DNA from: an uncultured Lachnospiraceae bacterium
GTDB taxonomy: Bacteria; Bacillota; Clostridia; Lachnospirales; Lachnospiraceae
DNA length: 61,428 bases
Reading direction: 5' to 3'
Assembly (NCBI GenBank): GCA_910589075.1
Contig: CAJUSK010000027.1
Span: 1 to 61,428, forward strand
Shown: piece after piece, positions 1-6,372 of the stretch
Layout: each line of letters opens with the position of its first letter
How positions within the stretch are numbered: position 1 is the first letter of the stretch
Translations under genes and position numbers: made by a program
The notes under the pieces: generated by a model
The model's database searches: none
What the model saw: the letters and a program-made list of their open reading frames with translations, nothing else
Told to the model about the DNA's origin: nothing

Positions 1-142
1 CGAACGCCCTTTGAAGGGCGGCGATGAGTCAAGGGCGTAGTGGCTTGAACAAAGTGAAAGCCAGCGTCTTTAGGCGCTGGCCGGTAACAGCGGCTTATAG
101 CCGCAGAGCAAACCACCCGTTTGACGGGTGGTTATGATTCTT
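1..142 (+). mobile_element. IS200/IS605-type right end with omega-RNA-like hairpins
   Basis: Four hairpins stand in a row (5-20, 61-80, 90-104, 112-132). The last is ACCACCC/GGGTGGT around TTTGA and is followed by TTATGATTC. In IS200/IS605 elements the right-end palindrome read by the TnpA transposase is also the 3' end of the omega RNA that guides TnpB, and this layout matches. A frame at 2-40 ends ERPLKGGDESRA and then TAG, resembling a TnpB tail, so the window may open on the last codons of tnpB. No transposase body is visible. HEARO/IscB RNA is less likely because no ORF follows downstream. The outer boundary near 140 is inferred. Confidence 0.5.
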
Positions 143-145
143 TCC

Positions 146-193
146 GGTACTGACGGTTGTTCTGTGCTGCCTGTTTCGGATGCCGTCAGTACC
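146..193. other. Perfect 11-bp inverted repeat with 26-nt loop
   Basis: GGTACTGACGG (146-156) is exactly complementary to CCGTCAGTACC (183-193). It lies just outside the presumed IS end and about 140 nt before the RNA-array promoter. No T-run follows, so it is not an obvious terminator. It could be a folded RNA end or a protein site; the role is unknown. Apart from this hairpin and the promoter, 143-400 shows no gene. Confidence 0.45.
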
Positions 194-333
194 CTGTCTC
201 TACAGTATAGAATATCACATGCAAACACGAATGCCTATACTATTTTTTACACAGGCATATCTATAGAAATACAGTCTCTGCATAAACACGCCTTTTTTCG
301 TGGGATATATCCCCTTTTTATACCGTGAGTCTA

Positions 334-362
334 TTGAATTCACAATCTGCATAGTCTATAAT
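334..362 (+). promoter_or_regulatory. Promoter of the tRNA-like RNA array
   Basis: TTGAAT (334-339) and TATAAT (357-362) are separated by 17 nt, a strong sigma-A promoter. The expected start near 369-370 leaves about 30 nt before the first tRNA-like cloverleaf at 401. The four RNAs are nearly contiguous, so one transcript probably covers them and may run into the rsr gene. Confidence 0.7.
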
Positions 363-400
363 GAATACAAACCACAGGGGAATTTTTCTCCATAATAAAT

Positions 401-512
401 CCGGCGGTGGCGGAATGACAGACGCAGCGATAAAAAAGTTTCATGTTTGTGGAACTGACAGCAAAGATTTCAAGGATCGCCCTGTTTGCAGGTTCAAATC
501 CTGTCCGCCGGT
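401..512 (+). ncRNA. tRNA-Leu(CAA)-like RNA with 37-nt insert in the anticodon arm
   Basis: The cloverleaf is visible: acceptor CCGGCGG/CCGCCGG (401-407/505-511), Leu-like D arm (410-425), T arm GCAGG-TTCAAAT-CCTGT (488-504). Anticodon stem GCGAT (427-431) pairs with ATCGC (476-480), but 44 nt lie between them instead of 7. Removing 432-468 (or a shift of up to 3 nt left, because GAT is repeated) leaves loop TTCAAGG, anticodon CAA. The insert holds hairpin GTTTC-ATGTTTGT-GGAAC and then TGACAGCAA. It departs from a working tRNA-Leu: the GG of the D loop is GA, the variable region is only 7 nt, and CCA is not encoded. It is therefore more likely a tRNA mimic (Y RNA-like, given rsr downstream) than a translation tRNA, although an intron-containing tRNA is possible. 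Confidence 0.62.
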
Positions 513-515
513 TTC

Positions 516-630
516 GAGTGAGGTAGCTCAGGGGTAGAGCGCGGGAATATGAATCATGTCCGTGATTCTGACAGCAATTATCCAACCACTTATAATGGCG
601 TTGTCGGCGGTTCGATTCCGCCCCTCACTC
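516..630 (+). ncRNA. tRNA-Ile(UAU)-like RNA with 42-nt insert in the anticodon arm
   Basis: Acceptor GAGTGAGG/CCTCACTC (516-523/623-630) is 8 bp. The D arm is GCTC-AGGGGTA-GAGC (526-540) and the T arm GGCGG-TTCGATT-CCGCC (606-622). As written, no 5-bp anticodon stem forms. Deleting 544-585 joins CG (542-543) to CCA (586-588), giving CGCCA/TGGCG around loop CTTATAA, anticodon UAU, with a normal 5-nt variable loop. The insert holds GAATC-ATGTCCGT-GATTC (551-568) followed by TGACAGCAA (569-577), the same motif as in the neighbouring RNAs. CCA is not encoded. Only 3 nt separate it from the first RNA. Confidence 0.62.
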
Positions 631-636
631 CTATAT

Positions 637-752
637 GGCGATGTGGTGTAGAGGTAACACGGTACCTTCCAATGATCGTATCATGCCGGTGGTACGAACA
701 GCAAAGCTGGTGTCCAAGGTACAGACCGGAGGTTCGAGTCCTTCGCATTGTC
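637..752 (+). ncRNA. tRNA-Gly(UCC)-like RNA with 44-nt insert in the anticodon loop
   Basis: Acceptor GGCGATG/CATTGTC pairs with two G-U pairs (637-643/746-752). The D arm is GTGT-AGAGGTA-ACAC (646-660) and the T loop TTCGAGT (733-739). Anticodon stem GTACC/GGTAC (662-666/718-722) is perfect but encloses 51 nt. Deleting 669-712 leaves TTTCCAA, anticodon UCC with U33, matching tRNA-Gly. The insert is bounded by a direct repeat TCCAA (668-672 and 713-717). It contains GTATC-ATGCCGGT-GGTAC (678-695) and then GAACAGCAA (696-704). CCA is not encoded. Of the four it is the most tRNA-like outside the insert. Confidence 0.62.
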
Positions 753-844
753 CGGGCCCGGAGACTGCAGAGATGGCATCTGCTGCCGGTCATGTTTGTG
801 ACAGGTACAGCAATCACGTATTTGGTTCGATTCCAACGGGCCCG
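753..844 (+). ncRNA. Fourth tRNA-like RNA; anticodon arm replaced by the shared hairpin
   Basis: Acceptor CGGGCCC/GGGCCCG (753-759/838-844) and a T arm with loop TTCGATT (826-832) are clear. The D-like arm GCAGA-GATGGCA-TCTGC (767-783) sits 7 nt rather than 2 nt after the acceptor. In place of an anticodon arm there is one long irregular stem: GCTG/CAGC (782-785/808-811), CC/GG, then GTC-ATGTTTGT-GAC (789-802), ending in TACAGCAA (806-813). Too little sequence remains before the T arm to rebuild an anticodon loop. This member looks like a dedicated tRNA mimic with the shared hairpin built in, as expected of a bacterial Y RNA. It abuts the preceding RNA. Confidence 0.5.
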
Positions 845-847
845 ATG

Positions 848-964
848 TGACAGGCGGCGGTATTGCTGTCAAATCACCAAAAGATAAAAATACTGTCATG
901 ACCCACAAGGCTATCCCGGCCTTATTATCCGCATGACAGCGGAACAGATGCATCCTGGGTCATG
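848..964 (+). promoter_or_regulatory. Structured leader of rsr with competing pairings
   Basis: TGACAG (848-853) pairs with CTGTCA (866-871). The 3' side of that hairpin, TTGCTGTCA (863-871), is the exact complement of the TGACAGCAA motif of the upstream RNAs. Next, CTGTCATG (893-900) can pair with CATGACAG (932-939), or the overlapping ATGACCCA (898-905) can pair with TGGGTCAT (956-963), just ahead of the rsr ribosome site (GGAGGGGAG, about 970-978). The two folds exclude each other. A regulatory switch or a fifth structured RNA is inferred; neither is proven. Confidence 0.4.
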
Positions 965-980
965 AAAAGGGGAGGGGAGT

Positions 981-2456
981 ATGAGTTTTGCAGATGCATT
1001 GAGAAAAGCGGGCAATTTTGCCCGTACCGAAAACGGGGCTGTGGCCCTGAACACGACCAGAGATGCGCGGCTGGATTTTTTCAGTACAGTTGGTTCTCTG
1101 CGGGAAGCGGACGATGATCGGATACACACATTGTTTGCCGAGGCATATGGCCAGGACCCGCTCTTCGCCGTAAAGATTCTGTTTTATGCCAGGGATATAC
1201 GGGGCGGACTGGGAGAGAGAAAGACCTTCCGTACACTGTTGCAGTATGCGGCGGACCATTATCCGGAAGCAATCAGGCCCAATCTGGATTTGATTGGCAT
1301 ATTTGGCCGATATGATGATATGTATGCATTGATCGGCACACGCCTGGAAGCAGATATGTGGGCTGCCATGAAAAAGCAGTTTGAAGAAGATTTGGAAAAC
1401 CTGCATCAGGGCAATGCCATTTCACTGCTGGCGAAATGGATCAAAACTGCCGATGCCAGCTCAGATAAGACACGCAGACTGGGTATTCTGACAGCGGAAA
1501 AGCTGGGCTATCCCGTATACCATTTTAAACGGATTGTGCGCAGTATGCGAAGACGCATCGGTATTGTGGAAGCGTTGATGTCTGATAACAGGTGGGATGA
1601 AATATCTTATCCTGCGGTTCCCAGCAGGGCTATGAGACTGTACCGTAACGCGTTTATGAAACATGACGGAGAGGGATTCGCCCGCTATTTGAACAGCGTG
1701 GAGAAAGGTGAAGCCACCATTCACGCGGATGTATTATACCCATATGATATTGTGGGCAGCTATCTGAAAAACCAGGGCGAGGACCGTACCATGGAGGCAC
1801 AGTGGAGAGCGCTTCCGAATTATGTGAAAGAGGAGACCAATGTGCTTGTGATGGCCGATACATCCGGTTCCATGACCTGTGCAGGCGGCAGACCTCTGGC
1901 AACTTCTGTGGGGCTGGCCATTTACTTTGCCGAAAGAAATACGGGCCCTTATCACAATGTATTTATGACATTCAGCGGAACGCCTTCCATAGTGGAACTA
2001 CGGGGTGATACGCTGTATCAGAAGGTGCGCAATACCATGCAGGCTCCCTGGGGGATGAATACGAACCTGGAGGCGGCCTTTGAACAGGTACTGAAAATTG
2101 CGGTCAATGCGCATGTTCCGCAGGAAGAGATGCCGCGGGCGATTGTGGTGATCTCGGATATGGAAATTGACTTCTGCGGGAACCGCGAATGGAGTTTTTA
2201 CGACAATATGGAGGACCGGTTTGCGAGAAACGGTTATACCATTCCGAATATTGTGTTCTGGAATGTCAACAGCCGTAATGATGTATATCATGCAGATAAA
2301 AGCCGCCGGGGCGTGCAGCTTGCAAGCGGACAGTCTGCATCCGTATTCAAACAGATACTGGAAAATCTGAATTGTACACCCATAGAGGCGATGGAAAAAG
2401 TAATCGGTGGGGAACGTTATGCGTGCATTACCATAGAGAATGATAATTTTTCATAA
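981..2456 (+). CDS. rsr: TROVE domain protein, Ro60 orthologue (Rsr)
   Basis: The 491-residue protein has an N-terminal TROVE HEAT-repeat ring (about residues 10-270) and a C-terminal von Willebrand A fold with the metal-site motif DTSGSM near residue 292 and a later ISDMEID segment. Ro60 proteins thread the ends of misfolded RNA through the ring and bind Y RNAs on the outer surface. Bacterial versions work with nucleases such as PNPase in RNA decay and rRNA maturation. The start follows GGAGGGGAG by a few bases. Four tRNA-like RNAs directly upstream on the same strand are its natural candidate partners, since known bacterial Y RNAs (YrlA family) contain tRNA-like domains. The next promoter at 2473 suggests the unit ends here. 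No rtcB or rtcA lies nearby. Confidence 0.9.
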   Translation: MSFADALRKAGNFARTENGAVALNTTRDARLDFFSTVGSLREADDDRIHTLFAEAYGQDPLFAVKILFYARDIRGGLGERKTFRTLLQYAADHYPEAIRPNLDLIGIFGRYDDMYALIGTRLEADMWAAMKKQFEEDLENLHQGNAISLLAKWIKTADASSDKTRRLGILTAEKLGYPVYHFKRIVRSMRRRIGIVEALMSDNRWDEISYPAVPSRAMRLYRNAFMKHDGEGFARYLNSVEKGEATIHADVLYPYDIVGSYLKNQGEDRTMEAQWRALPNYVKEETNVLVMADTSGSMTCAGGRPLATSVGLAIYFAERNTGPYHNVFMTFSGTPSIVELRGDTLYQKVRNTMQAPWGMNTNLEAAFEQVLKIAVNAHVPQEEMPRAIVVISDMEIDFCGNREWSFYDNMEDRFARNGYTIPNIVFWNVNSRNDVYHADKSRRGVQLASGQSASVFKQILENLNCTPIEAMEKVIGGERYACITIENDNFS

Positions 2457-2472
2457 TTTTTGGTAAATCATC

Positions 2473-2502
2473 TTGAAAATATGCCGATAACTATTGTATA
2501 AT
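2473..2502 (+). promoter_or_regulatory. Promoter of the FliD-like gene
   Basis: TTGAAA (2473-2478), an 18-nt spacer and TATAAT (2497-2502) lie in the gap after rsr. The start would fall about 65 nt before the ATG at 2576. Confidence 0.6.
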
Positions 2503-2575
2503 AAATGTAATTAAGAGAATCATTCAACCACAGGCACGGATGCCGCCAGTTTCACACGGTCAAAGGAGTGAGGGC

Positions 2576-3319
2576 ATGAGTTCATTTTTCTTTAACAATA
2601 ATTCTTCGTCAGGTAACGGGATTTATTCTCTGCTTTCCGAATACAACCATATTAAGAGCGGAACATACTACAAAGTTGTAAAGGCATATTATGCCAAACA
2701 GACGGCTGCTGCAAAAGGTACGAAAGATACAGACAGCAGCAAGAAGGGAACCGGTACCCAGAGCGAGACTTCCAAAGCTCTGAACAAGACACAGACAGAT
2801 GCAAAGGCTTTGTCAGAGTCCGCAGAAGCATTGATGGCCAGAGGCACGAATTCCGTATTCAGTGAGAAGGATATCACCGTAAAAGGGGAAGACGGTACGG
2901 AAACCACCACCAAAGGTTATGACACGGATGCGATTTACAAGGCAGTGAAGAAATTTGCCGACAGCTACAACAACCTGATTGATTCCGGTTCCAAATCCAC
3001 TTCCAAAAAAGTACAGAACCAGATGGACAATATGGTGAGTGGTACACAGGCTTATGAGAAGATGCTTAATAAGGTGGGAATTACAATCGGTTCCGACAAT
3101 AAACTCAGCATTGATGAAAAGGCCTTTAAAGCGGCTGATATGACAACTGCAAAGTCACTGTTTAATGGCAACGCTTCTTTTGCTTACAGCGTATCTTCCA
3201 GAGCGTCTATGATTAATTTTGCCGCACAGTCAGAGAGCAACAAGAGTTCCCTGTATACAAACCGGGGAAATTACAACAATTTATATTCTACAGGCGGTCT
3301 GATGAACAGCTTTTTCTGA
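2576..3319 (+). CDS. Secreted or structural protein with FliD-like C-terminal segment
   Basis: The ATG at 2576 follows AAAGGAG by 7 nt; an in-frame ATG at 2540 has no such site. The protein has 247 residues, with a low-complexity Ser/Asn start, a Lys/Thr/Ser-rich middle, and a C-terminal third (SYNNLIDSGSKS to the end) resembling the C-terminal part of flagellar cap proteins: a helical stretch, then a VGITIGSDNKLSIDE-type turn and an ASMINFAAQSES-like helix. It lacks the rest of FliD and no flagellar gene is near, so a cap role is unlikely. No signal peptide is evident. It has its own promoter and terminator, so it is monocistronic. Confidence 0.55.
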   Translation: MSSFFFNNNSSSGNGIYSLLSEYNHIKSGTYYKVVKAYYAKQTAAAKGTKDTDSSKKGTGTQSETSKALNKTQTDAKALSESAEALMARGTNSVFSEKDITVKGEDGTETTTKGYDTDAIYKAVKKFADSYNNLIDSGSKSTSKKVQNQMDNMVSGTQAYEKMLNKVGITIGSDNKLSIDEKAFKAADMTTAKSLFNGNASFAYSVSSRASMINFAAQSESNKSSLYTNRGNYNNLYSTGGLMNSFF

Positions 3320-3353
3320 TGGCCGGCAACAGGATTTTTTTCAAAAGATTTCT

Positions 3354-3384
3354 AAGCCGTGTACACCCGTACACGGCTTTGTTT
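3354..3384 (+). terminator. Rho-independent terminator
   Basis: AAGCCGTGTAC (3354-3364) pairs perfectly with GTACACGGCTT (3369-3379) around a 4-nt loop, followed by TGTTT. It closes the FliD-like gene. Confidence 0.8.
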
Positions 3385-3486
3385 CTCATACAGGAAGTTT
3401 TTCCCTGATGCATGGCAAAAAGTTTCTGCAAAACAAAAAAGGAAATCAGGGGATCTGTATCGAATAATAAAACGGAGGGATGCCGC

Positions 3487-4491
3487 ATGACGATTCGTGA
3501 AAGTCTGGAACTTCGTGAAAAAGAGTTTTTAAGTCCTCATGCCGCATTCAGCATGGATTCGAAAGGACGCCGTCGATGGGAAGAACCCTGTGATATCCGC
3601 CCGGTATTTCAGCGGGATCGTGACAGGATATTACACAGCAAATCATTCAGACGTCTGAAAGATAAGACACAGGTATTTCTTACGCCTGCCGGAGATCATT
3701 ACCGGACAAGGTTGACCCATACCCTGGAAGTATCTCAGAATGCCAGAACGATTGCCAAAGCGTTGCGTCTGAATGAAGATCTGGTGGAGGCCATTGCGCT
3801 GGGACATGATCTGGGACATACGCCTTTTGGTCATGCCGGGGAACGGGCTTTAAACAAGGTATGTCCTTACGGTTTCTGCCATAGTGAGCAGAGTGTCCGG
3901 GTTGTGGAACTGCTGGAAAAGGATGGTCAGGGGCTGAATCTGACGTTCGAGGTGTGTGACGGCATCCAAAATCACCAGACCAATGGCATGCCTTCCACAC
4001 TGGAGGGGAAGATTGTCCGTATATCGGATAAGATTGCCTACATACATCATGATATGGATGACGCCATACGTGCGGGCATCCTGAAAGAAACAGATATACC
4101 TAAGGAGATTACAGATGTAATCGGTGAGACGCTGGGCAGGAGGCTGGATTGCTTTATTCATGATCTGGTGACGACCAGCGCTCAGGCACATGATATCTGT
4201 ATGTCGGAGCCTGTGGGCAGAGCCATGCAGAGTCTGAGGGGGTTTCTGTTTGAACATTTGTATACCAACCCTTCCGCCAAAGGGGACGAGAAAAAGGCGG
4301 AGGTTTTAATAGAGACATTATATGAGTATTATGGAAAGCATATGGAATTGCTGCCGCAGGATTATCATATGCTGATGGAGCGGGGAGAACCAAAAGAGAA
4401 AGTGCTCTGTGACTATATCGGCGCCATGACGGACCGGTTTGCTATTTTCCAGTACGAGGAGATTTATGTTCCCAGATGCTGGCGGGGCTGA
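3487..4491 (+). CDS. dgt: Deoxyguanosinetriphosphate triphosphohydrolase-like HD protein
   Basis: This HD-superfamily dNTPase (334 residues) removes triphosphate from dNTPs and so trims nucleotide pools. The ATG at 3487 follows AACGGAGGG by 6-7 nt; the upstream in-frame start at 3412 has no ribosome site. The metal-binding residues are visible: His in RLTHTLEVSQ, the HD pair in ALGHDLGHTPFGHAGE, and a downstream Asp in KIAYIHHDMDDA. The N-terminal SKSFRRLKDKTQVF motif is typical of the family. The position just before dnaG and rpoD is the usual one in Lachnospiraceae. Its specificity for dGTP over other dNTPs is assumed from the family. Confidence 0.88.
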   Translation: MTIRESLELREKEFLSPHAAFSMDSKGRRRWEEPCDIRPVFQRDRDRILHSKSFRRLKDKTQVFLTPAGDHYRTRLTHTLEVSQNARTIAKALRLNEDLVEAIALGHDLGHTPFGHAGERALNKVCPYGFCHSEQSVRVVELLEKDGQGLNLTFEVCDGIQNHQTNGMPSTLEGKIVRISDKIAYIHHDMDDAIRAGILKETDIPKEITDVIGETLGRRLDCFIHDLVTTSAQAHDICMSEPVGRAMQSLRGFLFEHLYTNPSAKGDEKKAEVLIETLYEYYGKHMELLPQDYHMLMERGEPKEKVLCDYIGAMTDRFAIFQYEEIYVPRCWRG

Positions 4492-4555
4492 CGGTGACGG
4501 TTGTGTTTGGACTGTTGTCAATGCGGGAATGCCATTGTGAGAAGAAGGAGAGAGA

Positions 4556-6331
4556 ATGTACTATCCGGAAGAGCTTGTGGAAGAAATCCGTATGAAAAAT
4601 GATATTGTGGATGTAATTTCAGGCTATGTCCGGCTGCAGAGAAGGGGCAGCAACCATATGGGGCTGTGCCCGTTTCACAATGAAAAATCACCCTCTTTTT
4701 CCGTTTCCCAGAGCAAACAGATGTATTACTGTTTCGGATGTGGGACGGGAGGCAATGTGTTTACGTTCCTGATGAAGTATGAGAATGCCACATTTCAGGA
4801 AGCTGTGCAGACGCTGGCTGAACGGGCAGGGGTGAATCTGCCGGAGGTTACATATTCGGAAGAAATGAAACAGAAGGAGAGCCGCAGGACAAAGCTTCTG
4901 GCGGTCAACAAAGAGGCGGCGAAATATTTCTACTATCTGCTGAGGAAACAGGAAGGGGCCCAGGGGCTGCAGTACTTGCGGGGAAGGCAGCTCAGTGAGG
5001 AAACCATCAAAAAGTTCGGGCTGGGTTATGCCAGCAAATACAGTGACGATCTGAGCAGATATTTGAAACATAAAGGGTATCCGGACGAACTGCTTCAGGA
5101 GGCCGGGCTTTGTACGATCAGTGAGAAATACGGGATACAGGACAAGTTCTGGAACCGTGTCATGTTTCCCATACAGGATAGCAATCATCGTGTCATCGGA
5201 TTTGGCGGCAGGGTGATGGGAGATGGGACGCCCAAATATCTGAATTCACCGGAGACGCCTGTTTTTGACAAGAGCCGTAATCTGTACGGGCTGAATTTTG
5301 CGCGCACATCCAGGGCTGACAATATGATTCTGTGTGAGGGCTATATGGATGTGATTGCCCTGCATCAGGCCGGTTTCGGACAAGCGGTGGCGTCTCTGGG
5401 CACTGCGTTTACCCAGGGGCAGGCGGGGCTGATCCACAGATATACAGAGCAGGTACTGCTGTCTTATGACAGCGACGGTGCGGGTGTCAAGGCAGCGCTG
5501 CGTGCCATTGGCATTTTGCGGGAGGCATCCCTTGTGGGAAAAGTGATTCATCTGGAGCCGTATAAGGACCCGGACGAATTGATCAAAAACCTGGGCGCGG
5601 ACGAATTTCGGAAACGGATGGCGCAGGCAGAAAACAGCTTTTTCTTTGAACTGCGCATATTGGAGCGGGAGTATGACCTGTCAGATCCGGATGGCAGGAC
5701 ACGCTTTCAGATGGAGGCAGCCAGGAAACTCTGCGTTTTTTCCGAAGCGGTGGAGCGTGAAAATTATATCGAAGCCGTGGCGGAAAAATATCGCATCGGG
5801 TATGAAGATCTGCGCAGGCTGGTGGGTAGCCATGCGGCAAAAGAGGGGCTGGCCAAAGAGGTGATACGGCCCAGGAGCGGCATTCAGAAAAAAAATACGC
5901 CCGGGGAGAATGCCGAGAAGGCCCAGCGGCTGTTGCTTACCTGGCTCGGTGAGGAGCCGGGATTATATAAGGCGGTCAGGAACTATATTACGCCGCAGGA
6001 CTTTACGACAGAATTATGTGGTCAGGTGGCCAGATGGCTGTTTGAAGCGCTGGAAGCAGGCAGATTTGAGCCGGCGGCGGTGATCAGCCAGTTTGAGGAC
6101 GAGGAACAGCAGAGAGAAGTGGCGGCCTTGTTTCACGCGAGGCTGGCAGCGCCTGCTGAGGATAAAAAAGAACGCGAAAAAGCGTTTCACGATATACTGG
6201 TAAGGGTAAAAACGAACAGTTATGAATACTACAGCGCACGTATGGGAAGTGATATGGAGGCGCTGAAACGGGTCATTGAAGGGAAAAAGGCCCTGGAAGA
6301 ACTGAAAAATACGCATATTTCCCTGGATTAA
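4556..6331 (+). CDS. dnaG: DNA primase
   Basis: Primase makes the RNA primers for replication forks and docks on the replicative helicase. All parts are present in 591 residues: a CHC2 zinc ribbon (Cys38, His41, Cys59, Cys62 in GLCPFHNEKS and CFGCGTGGN), the RNA-polymerase basic domain, a TOPRIM fold with CEGYMD and SYDSDGAG about residues 260-310, and a C-terminal helical helicase-binding domain. The ATG at 4556 follows AGAAGGAGAGAGA closely. It lies between dgt and rpoD, the classical macromolecular-synthesis arrangement, with 41 nt before rpoD. Confidence 0.97.
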   Translation: MYYPEELVEEIRMKNDIVDVISGYVRLQRRGSNHMGLCPFHNEKSPSFSVSQSKQMYYCFGCGTGGNVFTFLMKYENATFQEAVQTLAERAGVNLPEVTYSEEMKQKESRRTKLLAVNKEAAKYFYYLLRKQEGAQGLQYLRGRQLSEETIKKFGLGYASKYSDDLSRYLKHKGYPDELLQEAGLCTISEKYGIQDKFWNRVMFPIQDSNHRVIGFGGRVMGDGTPKYLNSPETPVFDKSRNLYGLNFARTSRADNMILCEGYMDVIALHQAGFGQAVASLGTAFTQGQAGLIHRYTEQVLLSYDSDGAGVKAALRAIGILREASLVGKVIHLEPYKDPDELIKNLGADEFRKRMAQAENSFFFELRILEREYDLSDPDGRTRFQMEAARKLCVFSEAVERENYIEAVAEKYRIGYEDLRRLVGSHAAKEGLAKEVIRPRSGIQKKNTPGENAEKAQRLLLTWLGEEPGLYKAVRNYITPQDFTTELCGQVARWLFEALEAGRFEPAAVISQFEDEEQQREVAALFHARLAAPAEDKKEREKAFHDILVRVKTNSYEYYSARMGSDMEALKRVIEGKKALEELKNTHISLD

Positions 6332-6372
6332 GGTAAAAATAAATAACATGTTATGGAAGGATGGACCACTGA

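Noticed and set aside
401..844. Group I intron or small self-cleaving ribozyme in the tRNA-like inserts
   Set aside because: Inserts of 37-44 nt are far too short for group I, and the hammerhead core (CUGAUGA...GAAA) and other ribozyme cores I know are absent.
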